Shown one piece after another: positions 5,399 to 13,378 of a stretch of 19,357 bases of DNA; the stretch's first letter is position 1, and each line of letters opens with the position of its first letter. The position numbers and the translations under genes were made by a program. The notes beneath the pieces were generated by a model. The model did no database searches, was not told the origin of the DNA, and was given only the letters and a program-made list of their open reading frames with translations. The DNA lies in assembly GCA_904501855.1 (NCBI GenBank), contig CAJGCI010000022.1, forward strand, positions 1-19,357. The letters are read 5' to 3'. This DNA comes from Oscillospiraceae bacterium. GTDB taxonomy: Bacteria; Bacillota; Clostridia; Oscillospirales; Oscillospiraceae.

Positions 5399-6697
5399 TC
5401 AGCGTTTTTTCTTTTTCTTCTTACGGCTGCGATTGGGATTCGGTCTCGGCTTCGGTGCCGGTGCAGGCGCCGTCTCCTCCACGAATGTGACCGGAGTCGC
5501 CTCCGTCTGCTGGATGATGCGATCCATGTTATCCAGCACCGCATCCATGTCCAGTTCTTCCTTCGGTTCCTCTTCCATGAGATTGGCCAGTTTCTCGTCC
5601 ACGTCCTCGATGGTCACTTCTTCGACTTCCTCTTCCGGCATGTCTTCGATCACTTCATCAAGGGACGTCAGCACTTCATCGGCATCCGGTTCCTCCGGCC
5701 ACTTCTCTTCGGCAGCACCGGCGGACTGATAGGATTCTTCGTCATCGGGAGTTTCCTCGACGTACTCTTCTTCCTCTTCCGTCAGATCCAGCACGATGAG
5801 TGCCGCGGTACGGATCAGCGGTGTGGACTGATACCAGCCGGACTCATCCGCTTCCTCATACTCCGGAACTTCGGAAACAGGCGCCGGGGCCGGTTCTTCT
5901 TCCGGAACCGCGCCGGTCTTCTCCTGGATATCCGTCAGAAGATCCTGGATCCACTTTTCATCATCCTCTTCCGGGGACAGTGCCGGTTCCGCTTCCTCGA
6001 TCTCCTCTTCCCGTTCCAGATCCTCAAACATCTTCACGGGAATCGCTTCTTCCAGAACTGTCTGCGGAGGAGTGACGCCGGATTCTTTTTCGGCTTCTTC
6101 AAGTTCCTCTTCCAGTGCGGATAATTCCTCGGAACGCAGCTCTTCCGCCGTTTCCGGAACTTCTTCCGGTTCTTCGATCTCCGGTTCCTTTGTCGGTTCT
6201 TCCGGTGCAGATTCTACTTCCGGTTCTTCGGATTCCACCGGTTCCGGTTCTTCCATCGGTTCTACGGATTCCGGCTCATTCTGATCCGAAACATCTTCCT
6301 CCGGGAGTTCTTCTTCCACTCCGGCTTCGGGAACGGTTTCCTCTTCGTTCCCGTCAACAGACGGCAGAGCTTCCTCCGTCTCCGGCACATCATCGAAGAG
6401 CGGTTCTTCCGGTGCAGGTTCCTCGCTTACGATCGGTTCCGGTTCCCCTTTAAACTTCCGGAACCATTCGTCTTCTTCCTGCTGGCGAAGAAGTTCATTG
6501 TCCGCTTCGGAACGCACTCTTACCGGCGGAGCCGGTCGTTTCTCTTTGGAAGACGGGACAGCCGGTTCTCTCACTTTTTCCGTGACTGTCTTTTCCTCCA
6601 CCGCCGGTTCCGGCTGTTTTTCCTCTATCCGGTCATGGCGCTCCGAGGGACTGTTCTGATTTTTTATTTGGTTCTGTCCGCGATACTTGTTAAACAT
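5399..6697 (-). CDS. Glutamate-rich, probably disordered protein with polylysine C-terminus (hypothetical)
   Basis: A 432-residue protein I do not recognise. By my count about 116 residues (27 percent) are Glu, with many Pro, in degenerate EEPEP / VESEEPE runs at about residues 85-245. The N-terminal 65 residues are basic/polar, and the last 11 residues (NRSRKKKKKKR) form a strongly basic tail. Islands that look helical interrupt the acidic stretch: LLRQQEEDEWFRKF (69-82), EKWIQDLLTDIQEK (247-260), and two similar segments, DADEVLTSLDEVIEDM (338-353) and LDMDAVLDNMDRIIQQ (382-397). There is no signal peptide or membrane segment, so it is cytoplasmic. The start is ATG at 6695-6697, with GGAG 7 bases upstream. 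It leads the operon with queH, thpR and the TSCPD gene. A scaffold or adaptor role is speculation. Confidence 0.8.
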   Translation of the reverse strand: MFNKYRGQNQIKNQNSPSERHDRIEEKQPEPAVEEKTVTEKVREPAVPSSKEKRPAPPVRVRSEADNELLRQQEEDEWFRKFKGEPEPIVSEEPAPEEPLFDDVPETEEALPSVDGNEEETVPEAGVEEELPEEDVSDQNEPESVEPMEEPEPVESEEPEVESAPEEPTKEPEIEEPEEVPETAEELRSEELSALEEELEEAEKESGVTPPQTVLEEAIPVKMFEDLEREEEIEEAEPALSPEEDDEKWIQDLLTDIQEKTGAVPEEEPAPAPVSEVPEYEEADESGWYQSTPLIRTAALIVLDLTEEEEEYVEETPDDEESYQSAGAAEEKWPEEPDADEVLTSLDEVIEDMPEEEVEEVTIEDVDEKLANLMEEEPKEELDMDAVLDNMDRIIQQTEATPVTFVEETAPAPAPKPRPNPNRSRKKKKKKR

Positions 6698-6748
6698 GAA
6701 CAATCTCCAATTCAGATATAATGCAAATGTTTCTCACTCACTTTATTA

Positions 6749-6765
6749 TTATGATACTATCATAA
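6749..6765. promoter_or_regulatory. 17-bp perfect palindrome upstream of the Glu-rich gene
   Basis: TTATGATA-C-TATCATAA is an 8-1-8 inverted repeat about 50 bases upstream of the operon's first start codon. Its odd-centred geometry resembles Fur/PerR-family boxes but the bases do not match one of them closely. No confident -35/-10 pair was found beside it on the minus strand. Confidence 0.4.
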
Positions 6766-6773
6766 AACCGGCC

Positions 6774-6819
6774 AATAATAAACAGCAAGCTCGATGAAAA
6801 CATCGGTGAGCTTGCTGTT
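6774..6819 (-). terminator. Intrinsic terminator of the LPG-synthase-like gene
   Basis: Perfect 12-bp outer stem AACAGCAAGCTC / GAGCTTGCTGTT (6781-6792 with 6808-6819) with a further inner GATG/CATC pairing, followed on the minus strand by TTTATTATT. It lies 16 bases after the stop. Confidence 0.88.
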
Positions 6820-6835
6820 ATTGTTACTTCACTTA

Positions 6836-7927
6836 TCATTCCGCGATGGGATCGCCCGTCGATTCTTCCGATGCGCGGACCCTTTCTTTTCTCCTTCTCT
6901 TCCGTCTCGGATCCATCCGGTCCGCCACTACGAAAAGATAGCCCACCAGCAGCGTCATGTAATAGGTCGCAAGACGCCATACCAGCATGCTCATCGTGAG
7001 ATGTCTTCCGAACAGACCGCGGTATATCATCATATACCCGCCTTCACTGGCGCCGGCAGCACCCGGTGTGGGAACCAGGCTTGCACCGAGATAGAGGAGC
7101 ACCTGCAGGAACATGACCCGGTAATAGGGCTGTCCGGTCATGCCGAATCCCCGGTAGGAGCAGTATGCCACCGACATGTAGGCAATGCATTCCAGGAAGG
7201 CGCATCCCAGCGCGTAGACGATGAGTTTTTTGTTCTTCGACCCTTCCACATACGCGGTGTGGTATTCCTCCACGAACTTACGGAGCTTCTCGATGGCGTG
7301 AGAGGGTTCCAGCCCTCTGGATGTAAACAGTTCCACGCCGAAGATACCCTTCAGCACCGCCGTACCGATAGCGGTGATCCACTGCGGTTTCAGCGCGGAC
7401 AGCGCCACGGCACCCAACGCAAGGATCTGCAGAAACAGTCCCAGCATCAGGAACGGGACCCAGGCTGCACCGGAATCCAGAAGCACCCGGCTGTAGATCG
7501 CAAACCCCAGGATTCCCAGAGAGACCAGTGCGATCTTCCAGTACATGTATACCATGCAGATCACCGAGGTGGAGGTTCCGGCTGAGATCCCCTTCTTGTG
7601 CATGTGATAGATCTGAAACGGCTGACCACCGGATGCCAGCGGTGTGACCGCGGAATAGAAAAAGCCCAGCATCGTCGTGGTCAGGCTGTCCCTGAAATGC
7701 TGCGGACATCCGAAAGACTGTGTCACGAACATGTATTTCAGGGCATCGAACACGTAATAGAGCAGCATGCAACCGATCAGTGCCAGGATCCACATCGGTT
7801 TCATGGAAGCAAACGCTGTCATGACCTGTTCGTGATCCAGCTCCATCATCAAATACAGTGCCAGCAGCACGGTACAGACGATCAGGATGATGCCGACCCA
7901 TTTGTTTTTTCTCTTATCTGTTGTCAT
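6836..7927 (-). CDS. Lysylphosphatidylglycerol synthase TM-domain (UPF0104) membrane protein
   Basis: A 363-residue polytopic membrane protein with about eight hydrophobic segments (roughly residues 11-28, 44-67, 83-97, 119-145, 153-179, 234-262, 269-298 and 319-343). It matches the flippase-like domain found in MprF N-terminal halves and in stand-alone AglD/YbhN-like proteins. Supporting motifs are FFYSAVTPLASGGQPFQIYHM at about 89-109 (typical T-P-x-x-x-G-G-Q-P block) and PTPGAAGASEGGY at about 286-298. There is no cytosolic aminoacyl-transferase domain, so a lysyl-PG synthase activity is not supported; lipid translocation is inferred from the family. A weak AGGG lies 9 bases before the ATG. 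It has its own promoter and terminator, divergent from the dCMP deaminase. Confidence 0.9.
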   Translation of the reverse strand: MTTDKRKNKWVGIILIVCTVLLALYLMMELDHEQVMTAFASMKPMWILALIGCMLLYYVFDALKYMFVTQSFGCPQHFRDSLTTTMLGFFYSAVTPLASGGQPFQIYHMHKKGISAGTSTSVICMVYMYWKIALVSLGILGFAIYSRVLLDSGAAWVPFLMLGLFLQILALGAVALSALKPQWITAIGTAVLKGIFGVELFTSRGLEPSHAIEKLRKFVEEYHTAYVEGSKNKKLIVYALGCAFLECIAYMSVAYCSYRGFGMTGQPYYRVMFLQVLLYLGASLVPTPGAAGASEGGYMMIYRGLFGRHLTMSMLVWRLATYYMTLLVGYLFVVADRMDPRRKRRRKERVRASEESTGDPIAE

Positions 7928-7969
7928 TACAAAATACCCTATGCAAGAATACAGATTTTCACCACCGAG

Positions 7970-7998
7970 ATTATATCAGAGGGCATATGGGTAGTCAA
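7970..7998 (-). promoter_or_regulatory. Promoter of the LPG-synthase-like gene
   Basis: Minus strand: -35 TTGACT (7993-7998), 17-base spacer, consensus -10 TATAAT (7970-7975). The start is expected near 7963, about 36 bases before the ATG. Confidence 0.85.
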
Positions 7999-8078
7999 AT
8001 CAGGAATCCGGTCCTCTCCCCCATGTTCTGCCCCTGCCGGAAGCAGTCCGCTCCCGTCACGATTTTGATCCGTTTTCC

Positions 8079-8107
8079 TTGACGCATCATTTCAGGATTG
8101 TTATCAT
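8079..8107 (+). promoter_or_regulatory. Promoter of the dCMP deaminase gene
   Basis: -35 TTGACG (8079-8084), 17-base spacer, -10 TATCAT (8102-8107). The start is expected near 8114, giving a leader of about 24 bases that includes GAGGAG before the ATG at 8138. Confidence 0.75.
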
Positions 8108-8137
8108 GTTCCTAATAATGAAAGAGGAGTTCCAATC

Positions 8138-8644
8138 ATGGATTCACGTACTAGCAAGATCAATTATTATCTGGATATTGCGGATTCTGTTTCCGAACGC
8201 GCCACCTGTCTGAGAAGAAAATACGGCGCCATCATCGTAAGAAATGATGAGATCATCTCCACCGGCTATAACGGTGCCCCCCGCGGAAGACTCAACTGCT
8301 CCGACATCGGAAAATGCGCCCGGGAAGCCATGCACATCCCTTCGGGACAGCGCTATGAACTGTGCCGCAGCGTTCACGCGGAAGCCAATGCCATCATCTC
8401 CGCATCCCGCCGGGATATGATCGGTGCCACGATCTATCTGGCCGGCCGCAGCGGCAAGGACAATTCCCTGCTGTCCGATGCCATGTGCTGCTCCATGTGC
8501 AAGCGCATGATCATCAACGCCGGTATCGAACAGGTCATCATCCGGGTCGGCGAAGGTCCGGAGGATTACATCACCCTGAATGTTCAGGAATGGATCGACG
8601 ATGACGATTCCCTGTTCAAGGAACTGGGAGACATCCCCCTGTAA
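8138..8644 (+). CDS. Deoxycytidylate (dCMP) deaminase, ComEB-like
   Basis: A zinc-dependent deaminase converting dCMP to dUMP for thymidylate synthesis. The 168-residue protein has the cytidine deaminase signature: His80-Ala-Glu82 in SVHAEANAI, and the zinc cysteines Cys118 and Cys121 in CCSMCKRMIINAGIEQ. The residue before the first zinc cysteine is Cys where Pro is usual. The substrate-loop block ISTGYNGAPRG at about 40-50 is diagnostic for dCMP deaminases over other family members. GAGGAG lies 8 bases before the ATG. It is a single-gene unit with its own promoter and a terminator shared with the convergent ATPase gene. Confidence 0.95.
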   Translation: MDSRTSKINYYLDIADSVSERATCLRRKYGAIIVRNDEIISTGYNGAPRGRLNCSDIGKCAREAMHIPSGQRYELCRSVHAEANAIISASRRDMIGATIYLAGRSGKDNSLLSDAMCCSMCKRMIINAGIEQVIIRVGEGPEDYITLNVQEWIDDDDSLFKELGDIPL

Positions 8645-8661
8645 ACAGATCATGACAACGG

Positions 8662-8702
8662 AAAAGACAAGCAGCTCGATGATGAGCCGCTTGTCTTTCT
8701 TT
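8662..8702. terminator. Bidirectional terminator between dCMP deaminase and P-type ATPase genes
   Basis: AAAGACAAGC-A-GCTC / GAGC-C-GCTTGTCTTT stem with one A-C mismatch and a 6-base loop (8663-8677 with 8684-8698). It is followed by TTTCTTTC on the plus strand and by TTTTCC on the minus strand, serving both convergent genes. Confidence 0.85.
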
Positions 8703-8709
8703 CTATGTG

Positions 8710-11373
8710 TCAGTTGTCCTTGATCCATTCCTCTTCCCCGGCAGGGATCTCGCCCCGCTTGGGGATCTGCTCGGGATGAACATCATCCGGCTGCACGATC
8801 CCGGTGGAGATCGGCTGGACTGCCGGACTGTCTTTGAGGAACTCGTCGTCATTCCAGAGGGTTTCCGGTCTTACACCGTTCACTGCAGGCTCGGCCTTTG
8901 CCGGCTTCTCTTTCACGGTTTTGGGAACCGTGCTTCCCTGTTTTCTGGCCTGCTTTTCGTCCCGCCGTTTCTGATTTATTTCCTTGATCTGCATGTTCCA
9001 TTTATTGAATATGGAGAACAGAGGCCAGGAGAACAGCGCAAAGACGATGAGGATCAGAGCGCCCTTGAAGTTCAGTGGTGTCAGTGTGAACCATTTGGGG
9101 ATCACGAAATAACAGAAGGCATATACAACGGTCACGCCGACGAACATCACCTTGCGGATGGTGTTGAAGGGCTGGCTGGTGCGGAATACCATCATCAGTC
9201 CCACGATGCCCATCACGCCGGTGCAGATGGTGCTGAGAAGTCCGTCATTAATATTGAAGGCCAGATAGAACAGCATGATCCCGATGACCAGAACCAGATC
9301 CGTCATCGCCGTCGGCAGCGCACGGTGGATCACGTTCCGCAGGAACCTTCCGCTGATGAGATCCTCATTGGGCTCCAGTGCCAGAACAAAGGACGGGAAT
9401 CCGATGGTCAGTCCGTTCACCAGCGCCATCTGTGCCGGAGAGTACGGATACGGCAGCGTGAAGGCCAGTGTGATCAGTGCCAGGCAGAACGTGAAGATAT
9501 TCTTCCACAGGTACAGCGAGGCAGACAGTTCGATGTTATTGATGACCCGGCGTCCCTCAGCCACCACGGACGGCATGGACGCAAAGTTGGAATCCAGCAG
9601 TACGATATGGGATGCCTGACTTGCCACGTCACTGCCGGAGGCCATGGCGATGGAGCAGTCCGCTTCCTTCAGTGCCAGTACATCGTTGACACCGTCACCG
9701 GTCATGGCGACCGTGTGTCCGTGGTCTTTCAGTGCCAGCACCAGCTGTTTTTTCTGATCCGGGGTGACACGGCCGAAGACGGTAAACCGGTCCGCCGCAT
9801 CATAGATATCCTCTTCCGTCGTCAGCGTACGGGCATCCACATACTGGTGGGAATTGGGGATCCCTGCCCGTCCGGCAACTTCCGCCACCGTGGCGGGGTT
9901 ATCTCCGGAGATGACTTTCACCGTCACGCCCTGCTTTTCAAAATAGGCAAAGGTGTCCGGCGCTTCGTCGCGGATCTTGTTGGAAAGAAGGATCAGAGAG
10001 ATGGGGATGACCTTGCCGGTAAGGGGCTCGTCATCCAGTGTCCCCTCGTATTCCGCCAGCATCAGCACACGGCAGCCCAGAGCGGAATAACGGTCCACCG
10101 GTTCGTCATATCTCTTCTCACAGAAGCCGCCCTGAATGATCTCGGGAGCTCCCAGAAGATAGGTCTTGCCATCGGTAAAGGTGGCTCCGCCGTATTTTTT
10201 CTTGGAGGTAAACGGCATGATCCGGGTGGCTTTTCTGGATGCCTGACCGGTGTAATACTTCTTCAGCGCCACCATGGTGTCGTTGTCCGCCTGCATGGCG
10301 AAGGTGTAGTTGGACATGAGCTGTTCCACGAATTCCACGGAATAGTCATCCTCCAGCGGCACCGTATTCTCCACGATCATCTTGTTTTCCGTGATGGTGC
10401 CGGTCTTATCCACACAGAGCACATCCACGCGGGCAAGCGTCTCGATGCAGTCCATGTCGTGGACCAGTGTCTTCCTCTGAGCCAGACGGATGACGCCGGC
10501 CATCAGGGCGATGGACGTCAGAAGGTACAGGCCTTCCGGGATCATTCCGATGATGGATCCGACAGTGGACGTGACCGCAGTGGCCACATCCCGTTCCAGC
10601 CATGTGTATTCCTTGATGAACATGATCACGGCCAGCGGAATCACGAAGATGCCGATCCACTTGATGAGGTTCGTCAGAGACCGCATCATTTCCGACTGGC
10701 GTGCCGGTTTCGCTTTTTTCGCTTCCAGCGTCAGTTTCGCCGCAAAGGAGTCCGCACCCACTTCCGTGAGTCTTGCGCGGCAGGTGCCGTTGATGATGAA
10801 ACTGCCGGACATCAGCTTATCCCCGACGTTCTTCAGGATCTCGTCGGATTCTCCCGTGATCAGTGCCTCATTGGCATGCACCGATCCCTGGATGACCACG
10901 GCGTCGGCATAGATCTGATTTCCCGCGGAAAACTCCACCACATCGTCCCGTACGAGACGGTCGGTGTCCATCTCCAGCTTCTTACCTTCCCGTATGACCT
11001 GGGCCTTGGGCGCCGCCAGGATACTCAGTTCCGACAGCGTCTCCTTCGCCTTCAGCTCCTGATAGATACCGATCAGGGTATTGACGATGATGACGCCCAT
11101 AAAGGTCAGGTTCAGCCACTGCTGTACCGCAATGACTGCCAGGGCAAGGATAAAGAAAATCAGGTTGAAGTACGTAAAGGTATTGTCCAGGATGATCTGC
11201 TTTGTCGTCTTGCTGGGCGGATCCACCGGTGTATTGACCCAGCCGGCGTTCACGCGGGCGCGGACCTGGGTATCGGTAAGACCGAATTCCGGAGTGGTCT
11301 CCACCACTTCCAGCGGTCTTCTCGCCGGCAGTTCCGGTTCCTCTATTTTCTTTTTAAGAAATGACTGAGACAA
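8710..11373 (-). CDS. Cation-translocating P-type ATPase (CtpE-like, HAD-IC)
   Basis: An 887-residue membrane ATPase. All P-type signatures are visible: actuator TGES (173-176), phosphorylation site DKTGT with Asp322, GDGVND (559-564), and membrane helix 4 motif PEGL (279-282). The nucleotide-domain KGAPE appears as LGAPE (407-411). The M4 context GMIPEGLYLLTSIALMAG and the CIETLARVDVLCVDKTGT block resemble mycobacterial CtpE and its Firmicutes relatives rather than PacL or heavy-metal pumps, and there is no N-terminal metal-binding CxxC domain. CtpE has been linked to calcium; the ion here is inference. Residues about 790-887 form an unusual cytosolic tail, basic then acidic, ending EEEWIKDN. 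The start is TTG at 11371-11373, with GAGGT 7 bases upstream. It has its own promoter and shares a terminator with the convergent gene. Confidence 0.93.
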   Translation of the reverse strand: MSQSFLKKKIEEPELPARRPLEVVETTPEFGLTDTQVRARVNAGWVNTPVDPPSKTTKQIILDNTFTYFNLIFFILALAVIAVQQWLNLTFMGVIIVNTLIGIYQELKAKETLSELSILAAPKAQVIREGKKLEMDTDRLVRDDVVEFSAGNQIYADAVVIQGSVHANEALITGESDEILKNVGDKLMSGSFIINGTCRARLTEVGADSFAAKLTLEAKKAKPARQSEMMRSLTNLIKWIGIFVIPLAVIMFIKEYTWLERDVATAVTSTVGSIIGMIPEGLYLLTSIALMAGVIRLAQRKTLVHDMDCIETLARVDVLCVDKTGTITENKMIVENTVPLEDDYSVEFVEQLMSNYTFAMQADNDTMVALKKYYTGQASRKATRIMPFTSKKKYGGATFTDGKTYLLGAPEIIQGGFCEKRYDEPVDRYSALGCRVLMLAEYEGTLDDEPLTGKVIPISLILLSNKIRDEAPDTFAYFEKQGVTVKVISGDNPATVAEVAGRAGIPNSHQYVDARTLTTEEDIYDAADRFTVFGRVTPDQKKQLVLALKDHGHTVAMTGDGVNDVLALKEADCSIAMASGSDVASQASHIVLLDSNFASMPSVVAEGRRVINNIELSASLYLWKNIFTFCLALITLAFTLPYPYSPAQMALVNGLTIGFPSFVLALEPNEDLISGRFLRNVIHRALPTAMTDLVLVIGIMLFYLAFNINDGLLSTICTGVMGIVGLMMVFRTSQPFNTIRKVMFVGVTVVYAFCYFVIPKWFTLTPLNFKGALILIVFALFSWPLFSIFNKWNMQIKEINQKRRDEKQARKQGSTVPKTVKEKPAKAEPAVNGVRPETLWNDDEFLKDSPAVQPISTGIVQPDDVHPEQIPKRGEIPAGEEEWIKDN

Positions 11374-11412
11374 ACTCTCAACCTCTTTTCGTTGATTTCC
11401 GTTCGATGATGT

Positions 11413-11418
11413 ATTTTA
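11413..11418 (-). promoter_or_regulatory. Probable extended -10 promoter of the P-type ATPase gene
   Basis: Minus strand TGC-TAAAAT, an extended -10 with a poor -35 (TATCCA at 17 bases). The start is expected near 11406, about 33 bases before the TTG start codon. Confidence 0.5.
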
Positions 11419-11495
11419 GCACATCTTTTCCTACTTGGATATTAAAGAAAAACGGAATCTCCGAGATTTTACAGATTGTTTACACAGAAAACGGC

Positions 11496-11537
11496 GAAAA
11501 ATCAGCACCGTTTCCTTCAAAACAGGAAATGGTGCTG
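11496..11537 (-). terminator. Intrinsic terminator of the capA-like/HAD operon
   Basis: Stem CAGCACC-x-TTTCC / GGAAA-x-GGTGCTG (11503-11515 with 11525-11537, one mismatch), followed on the minus strand by ATTTTT. It lies just past the HAD-gene stop. Confidence 0.88.
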
Positions 11538-11542
11538 GTTTC

Positions 11543-12115
11543 TTATTTTAACTCTTCCTCCGGCCACGGGGTCATCTTTCCCCGGTCCACCAGCCAGGCG
11601 TGTTTCGCCAGCCGGGCCATGGGCGTGTCCTTCAGGGAATCGGAATAGAAATTCTCAATGGGTGTGTCCCCGTACTCCGCCCGGTACCGGACCACTTTCG
11701 CCGCACCGCTGTTATTCTCTCCATGGATCTTCCCGGTGGCGGGATCGGTGGTGGTGGCGATGAGGGCGAATCCGATGCGCCGCGCCGCTTCCTTCAGCGT
11801 GAAATCCGGAGAGGCGGAAATGATCAGATCATCCGGCTGCTGCTGTTTGAAATACCAGGGCTCAAAGTGATCCCATTTATCATCCCAGTACTTCTTCACC
11901 AGCGCATCCACATCCTCCACATCCTGCAGGAAAGCCAGAAGCTTCTCCTTCATCTCCTTGGTCGTTGCCTTATGAAACACCATTTTTATGGACATGACAA
12001 AAAATGCCGGAAAATGCTTCAGCATCTTCAGAGGATGATGGACCCAGCAGTACATGACAAAAAGGAATGTGGAGTCCGGGTAAAAGATCGTCTTGTCAAA
12101 ATCGTATACGTTCAT
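11543..12115 (-). CDS. HAD-family (HAD-IB) phosphatase
   Basis: A 190-residue haloacid-dehalogenase-like hydrolase. The nucleophile motif YDFDKT (Asp5, Asp7) lies at the very N-terminus, motif II is ISASPDF at about residues 98-104, and the late motif FYSDSLKDTPM supplies the magnesium-binding acids. A cap of about 80 mostly helical, aromatic-rich residues lies between motifs I and II, as in the phosphoserine-phosphatase-like IB subgroup. The substrate is unknown; small phosphorylated metabolites or lipid phosphates are possible. AAGGG is 11 bases from the ATG, a long spacing. It follows the capA-like gene by 27 bases and ends with a terminator, so the two form an operon. Confidence 0.88.
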   Translation of the reverse strand: MNVYDFDKTIFYPDSTFLFVMYCWVHHPLKMLKHFPAFFVMSIKMVFHKATTKEMKEKLLAFLQDVEDVDALVKKYWDDKWDHFEPWYFKQQQPDDLIISASPDFTLKEAARRIGFALIATTTDPATGKIHGENNSGAAKVVRYRAEYGDTPIENFYSDSLKDTPMARLAKHAWLVDRGKMTPWPEEELK

Positions 12116-12142
12116 ATATCGTTTTTCCCTTCGGAAAGATTT

Positions 12143-13261
12143 TCAGCCGATGTTGGAATAATCCACGGTGAGATCCGGCCCCTCGAAGGTCCCGTCCAGT
12201 TTGGACAGCACGCGGTCATATTCCGCGGTGCCCTTCTCATAGGGCTTCGGACAGTAGTCGTTGACTCCGTCCGTACTGGAAAGGCTGCACGGAATGATCG
12301 TCACTTCCGAAGCCTCAAGATCCGTTCCCTCTCCCTCGGTCAGGATGATCTGCACAATGGCGGTATCCCGGTCCCGCGGAGAGGTATTTCCGCCGAAGGA
12401 GAAATTGCCCATGCTGTACAGGATCACGGAGCCCTGATACTTCTCGATCTTCTGAAGCACATGAGGATGGCTACCGTACACCACATCCGCCCCCTGCTCC
12501 GCTGCGTAATGGGCGATGTGATCCTGCACCTCCGTGAGCTGATAGGATCCCTCCACGCCCCAGTGGAAGGCACAGATCACAAAGGAAGCGCCCTGCTCCC
12601 TCAGCTGATCGATGGCTGTTTTCACCATTTCCTCCGTGGGAGACAGATGGTTGTAGCAGCAGTAGATCCCGATCTTGTGACCGTCCATGTTAAACAGATA
12701 GGACTCGTTATCTCCGCAGTGAGGCACCCCGGCGATATCCAGTGCCATATCCGTATCCACTCTTCCGTTGTCCGCGAAATCGTCCCGGTGATTGTTGGCG
12801 GTGGTAACGAAATCGATGCCGCCGGCGGGAAGGATCCGCGCATAGTCGGAAGGTGCCTTGAAAGCGAAGGTGCCGTCCGAGACCAGACCCACCCGGTCGG
12901 AGAACGTGCATTCCAGATTCGCGATGGTATAATCGTCGGCTTTCAGAATATCCGCGACGTTTTTAAAGGGATAGTTGTAGTCCCCGTTTACCTTGTTGAT
13001 AAAATCGTTGTTATACTGGCTGGATGCCAGCGTACAGTCTCCCACGAAGGAGATGGTCCAGTGCAGTGCCTCCTTCTCCTCCTGTTCCTCTTCCTCCGCT
13101 GCCGTATCGGCGGAGGACAGTTCCTCGGGTTCCTGCATCGTCACTTCAAACAATCGGGAGGCGGTGTCCACTCCGAACAGCCGAACGCACATGATGTATC
13201 CCAGTGCGATGATGCCGAGCGTCAGAACGATCATGGATATTACACGCAAGACGGTCTTCAT
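12143..13261 (-). CDS. CapA-family metallophosphatase-fold membrane-anchored protein
   Basis: A 372-residue protein. A hydrophobic N-terminal anchor at residues 7-26 is followed by an acidic linker (AAEEEEQEEKE, about 54-64) and an extracellular PGA_cap domain. Motifs in order are VGDCTLA with Asp75, NLECTF, TTANNHRDD, FHWGVE and GSHPHVLQ, matching the metallophosphatase-like active site of CapA/PgsA proteins. CapA itself takes part in poly-gamma-glutamate export, but single-copy homologues without capB/capC, as here, have no settled role, so a capsule function should not be assumed. AGGAGG sits 6 bases from the ATG. It is the first gene of an operon with the HAD phosphatase, divergent from the membrane-protein gene at 13379. 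Confidence 0.9.
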   Translation of the reverse strand: MKTVLRVISMIVLTLGIIALGYIMCVRLFGVDTASRLFEVTMQEPEELSSADTAAEEEEQEEKEALHWTISFVGDCTLASSQYNNDFINKVNGDYNYPFKNVADILKADDYTIANLECTFSDRVGLVSDGTFAFKAPSDYARILPAGGIDFVTTANNHRDDFADNGRVDTDMALDIAGVPHCGDNESYLFNMDGHKIGIYCCYNHLSPTEEMVKTAIDQLREQGASFVICAFHWGVEGSYQLTEVQDHIAHYAAEQGADVVYGSHPHVLQKIEKYQGSVILYSMGNFSFGGNTSPRDRDTAIVQIILTEGEGTDLEASEVTIIPCSLSSTDGVNDYCPKPYEKGTAEYDRVLSKLDGTFEGPDLTVDYSNIG

Positions 13262-13293
13262 GGCGAACCTCCTGATTTACATAATATTAATTT

Positions 13294-13322
13294 ATTATAT
13301 ATAATGTTAACCAAATTCGCAA
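13294..13322 (-). promoter_or_regulatory. Promoter of the capA-like operon
   Basis: Minus strand: -35 TTGCGA (13317-13322), 17-base spacer, consensus -10 TATAAT (13294-13299). The start is expected near 13287, 26 bases before the ATG. Its -35 box is 21 bases from the -35 box of the divergent promoter. Confidence 0.82.
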
Positions 13323-13343
13323 GACCGTAACGGACAGATCCGC

Positions 13344-13372
13344 TTGCAAGTTTCCGGTTCTGCCAGTATAAT
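13344..13372 (+). promoter_or_regulatory. Promoter of the membrane-protein/rlmI-like operon
   Basis: -35 TTGCAA (13344-13349), 17-base spacer, consensus -10 TATAAT (13367-13372). The normal start distance puts the first transcribed base at or next to A13379, the A of the start codon, so the message is probably leaderless. Confidence 0.82.
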
Positions 13373-13378
13373 CGGCCC

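Noticed and set aside
6160..6270. Repeats of CCGGTTCTTC that could suggest a tandem-repeat array
   Set aside because: The units are degenerate, unevenly spaced and in frame with Glu-Pro codons, so they reflect low-complexity protein coding rather than a CRISPR or VNTR array.
5249..6453. Several plus-strand open frames rich in Ser, Arg/Phe or Pro across the Glu-rich gene
   Set aside because: They are mirror images of the GAA/GAG/CCG repeats of the minus-strand gene, which has a start site, operon context and a plausible composition.
6717..6722. TATAAT on the plus strand upstream of the LPG-synthase-like region
   Set aside because: There is no -35 at a suitable distance and no plus-strand gene downstream; it lies in an AT-rich leader of a minus-strand gene.
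8707..11364. An 885-codon open frame on the plus strand opposite the whole P-type ATPase gene
   Set aside because: The minus-strand frame has every P-type ATPase motif; the antisense frame is His/Arg/Gln-rich with no recognisable domain and arises from codon bias in the real gene.
12143..13261. Interpretation of the CapA-like gene as part of a poly-gamma-glutamate capsule locus
   Set aside because: No capB or capC homologue is adjacent; the partner is a HAD phosphatase, so only the family name is supported.
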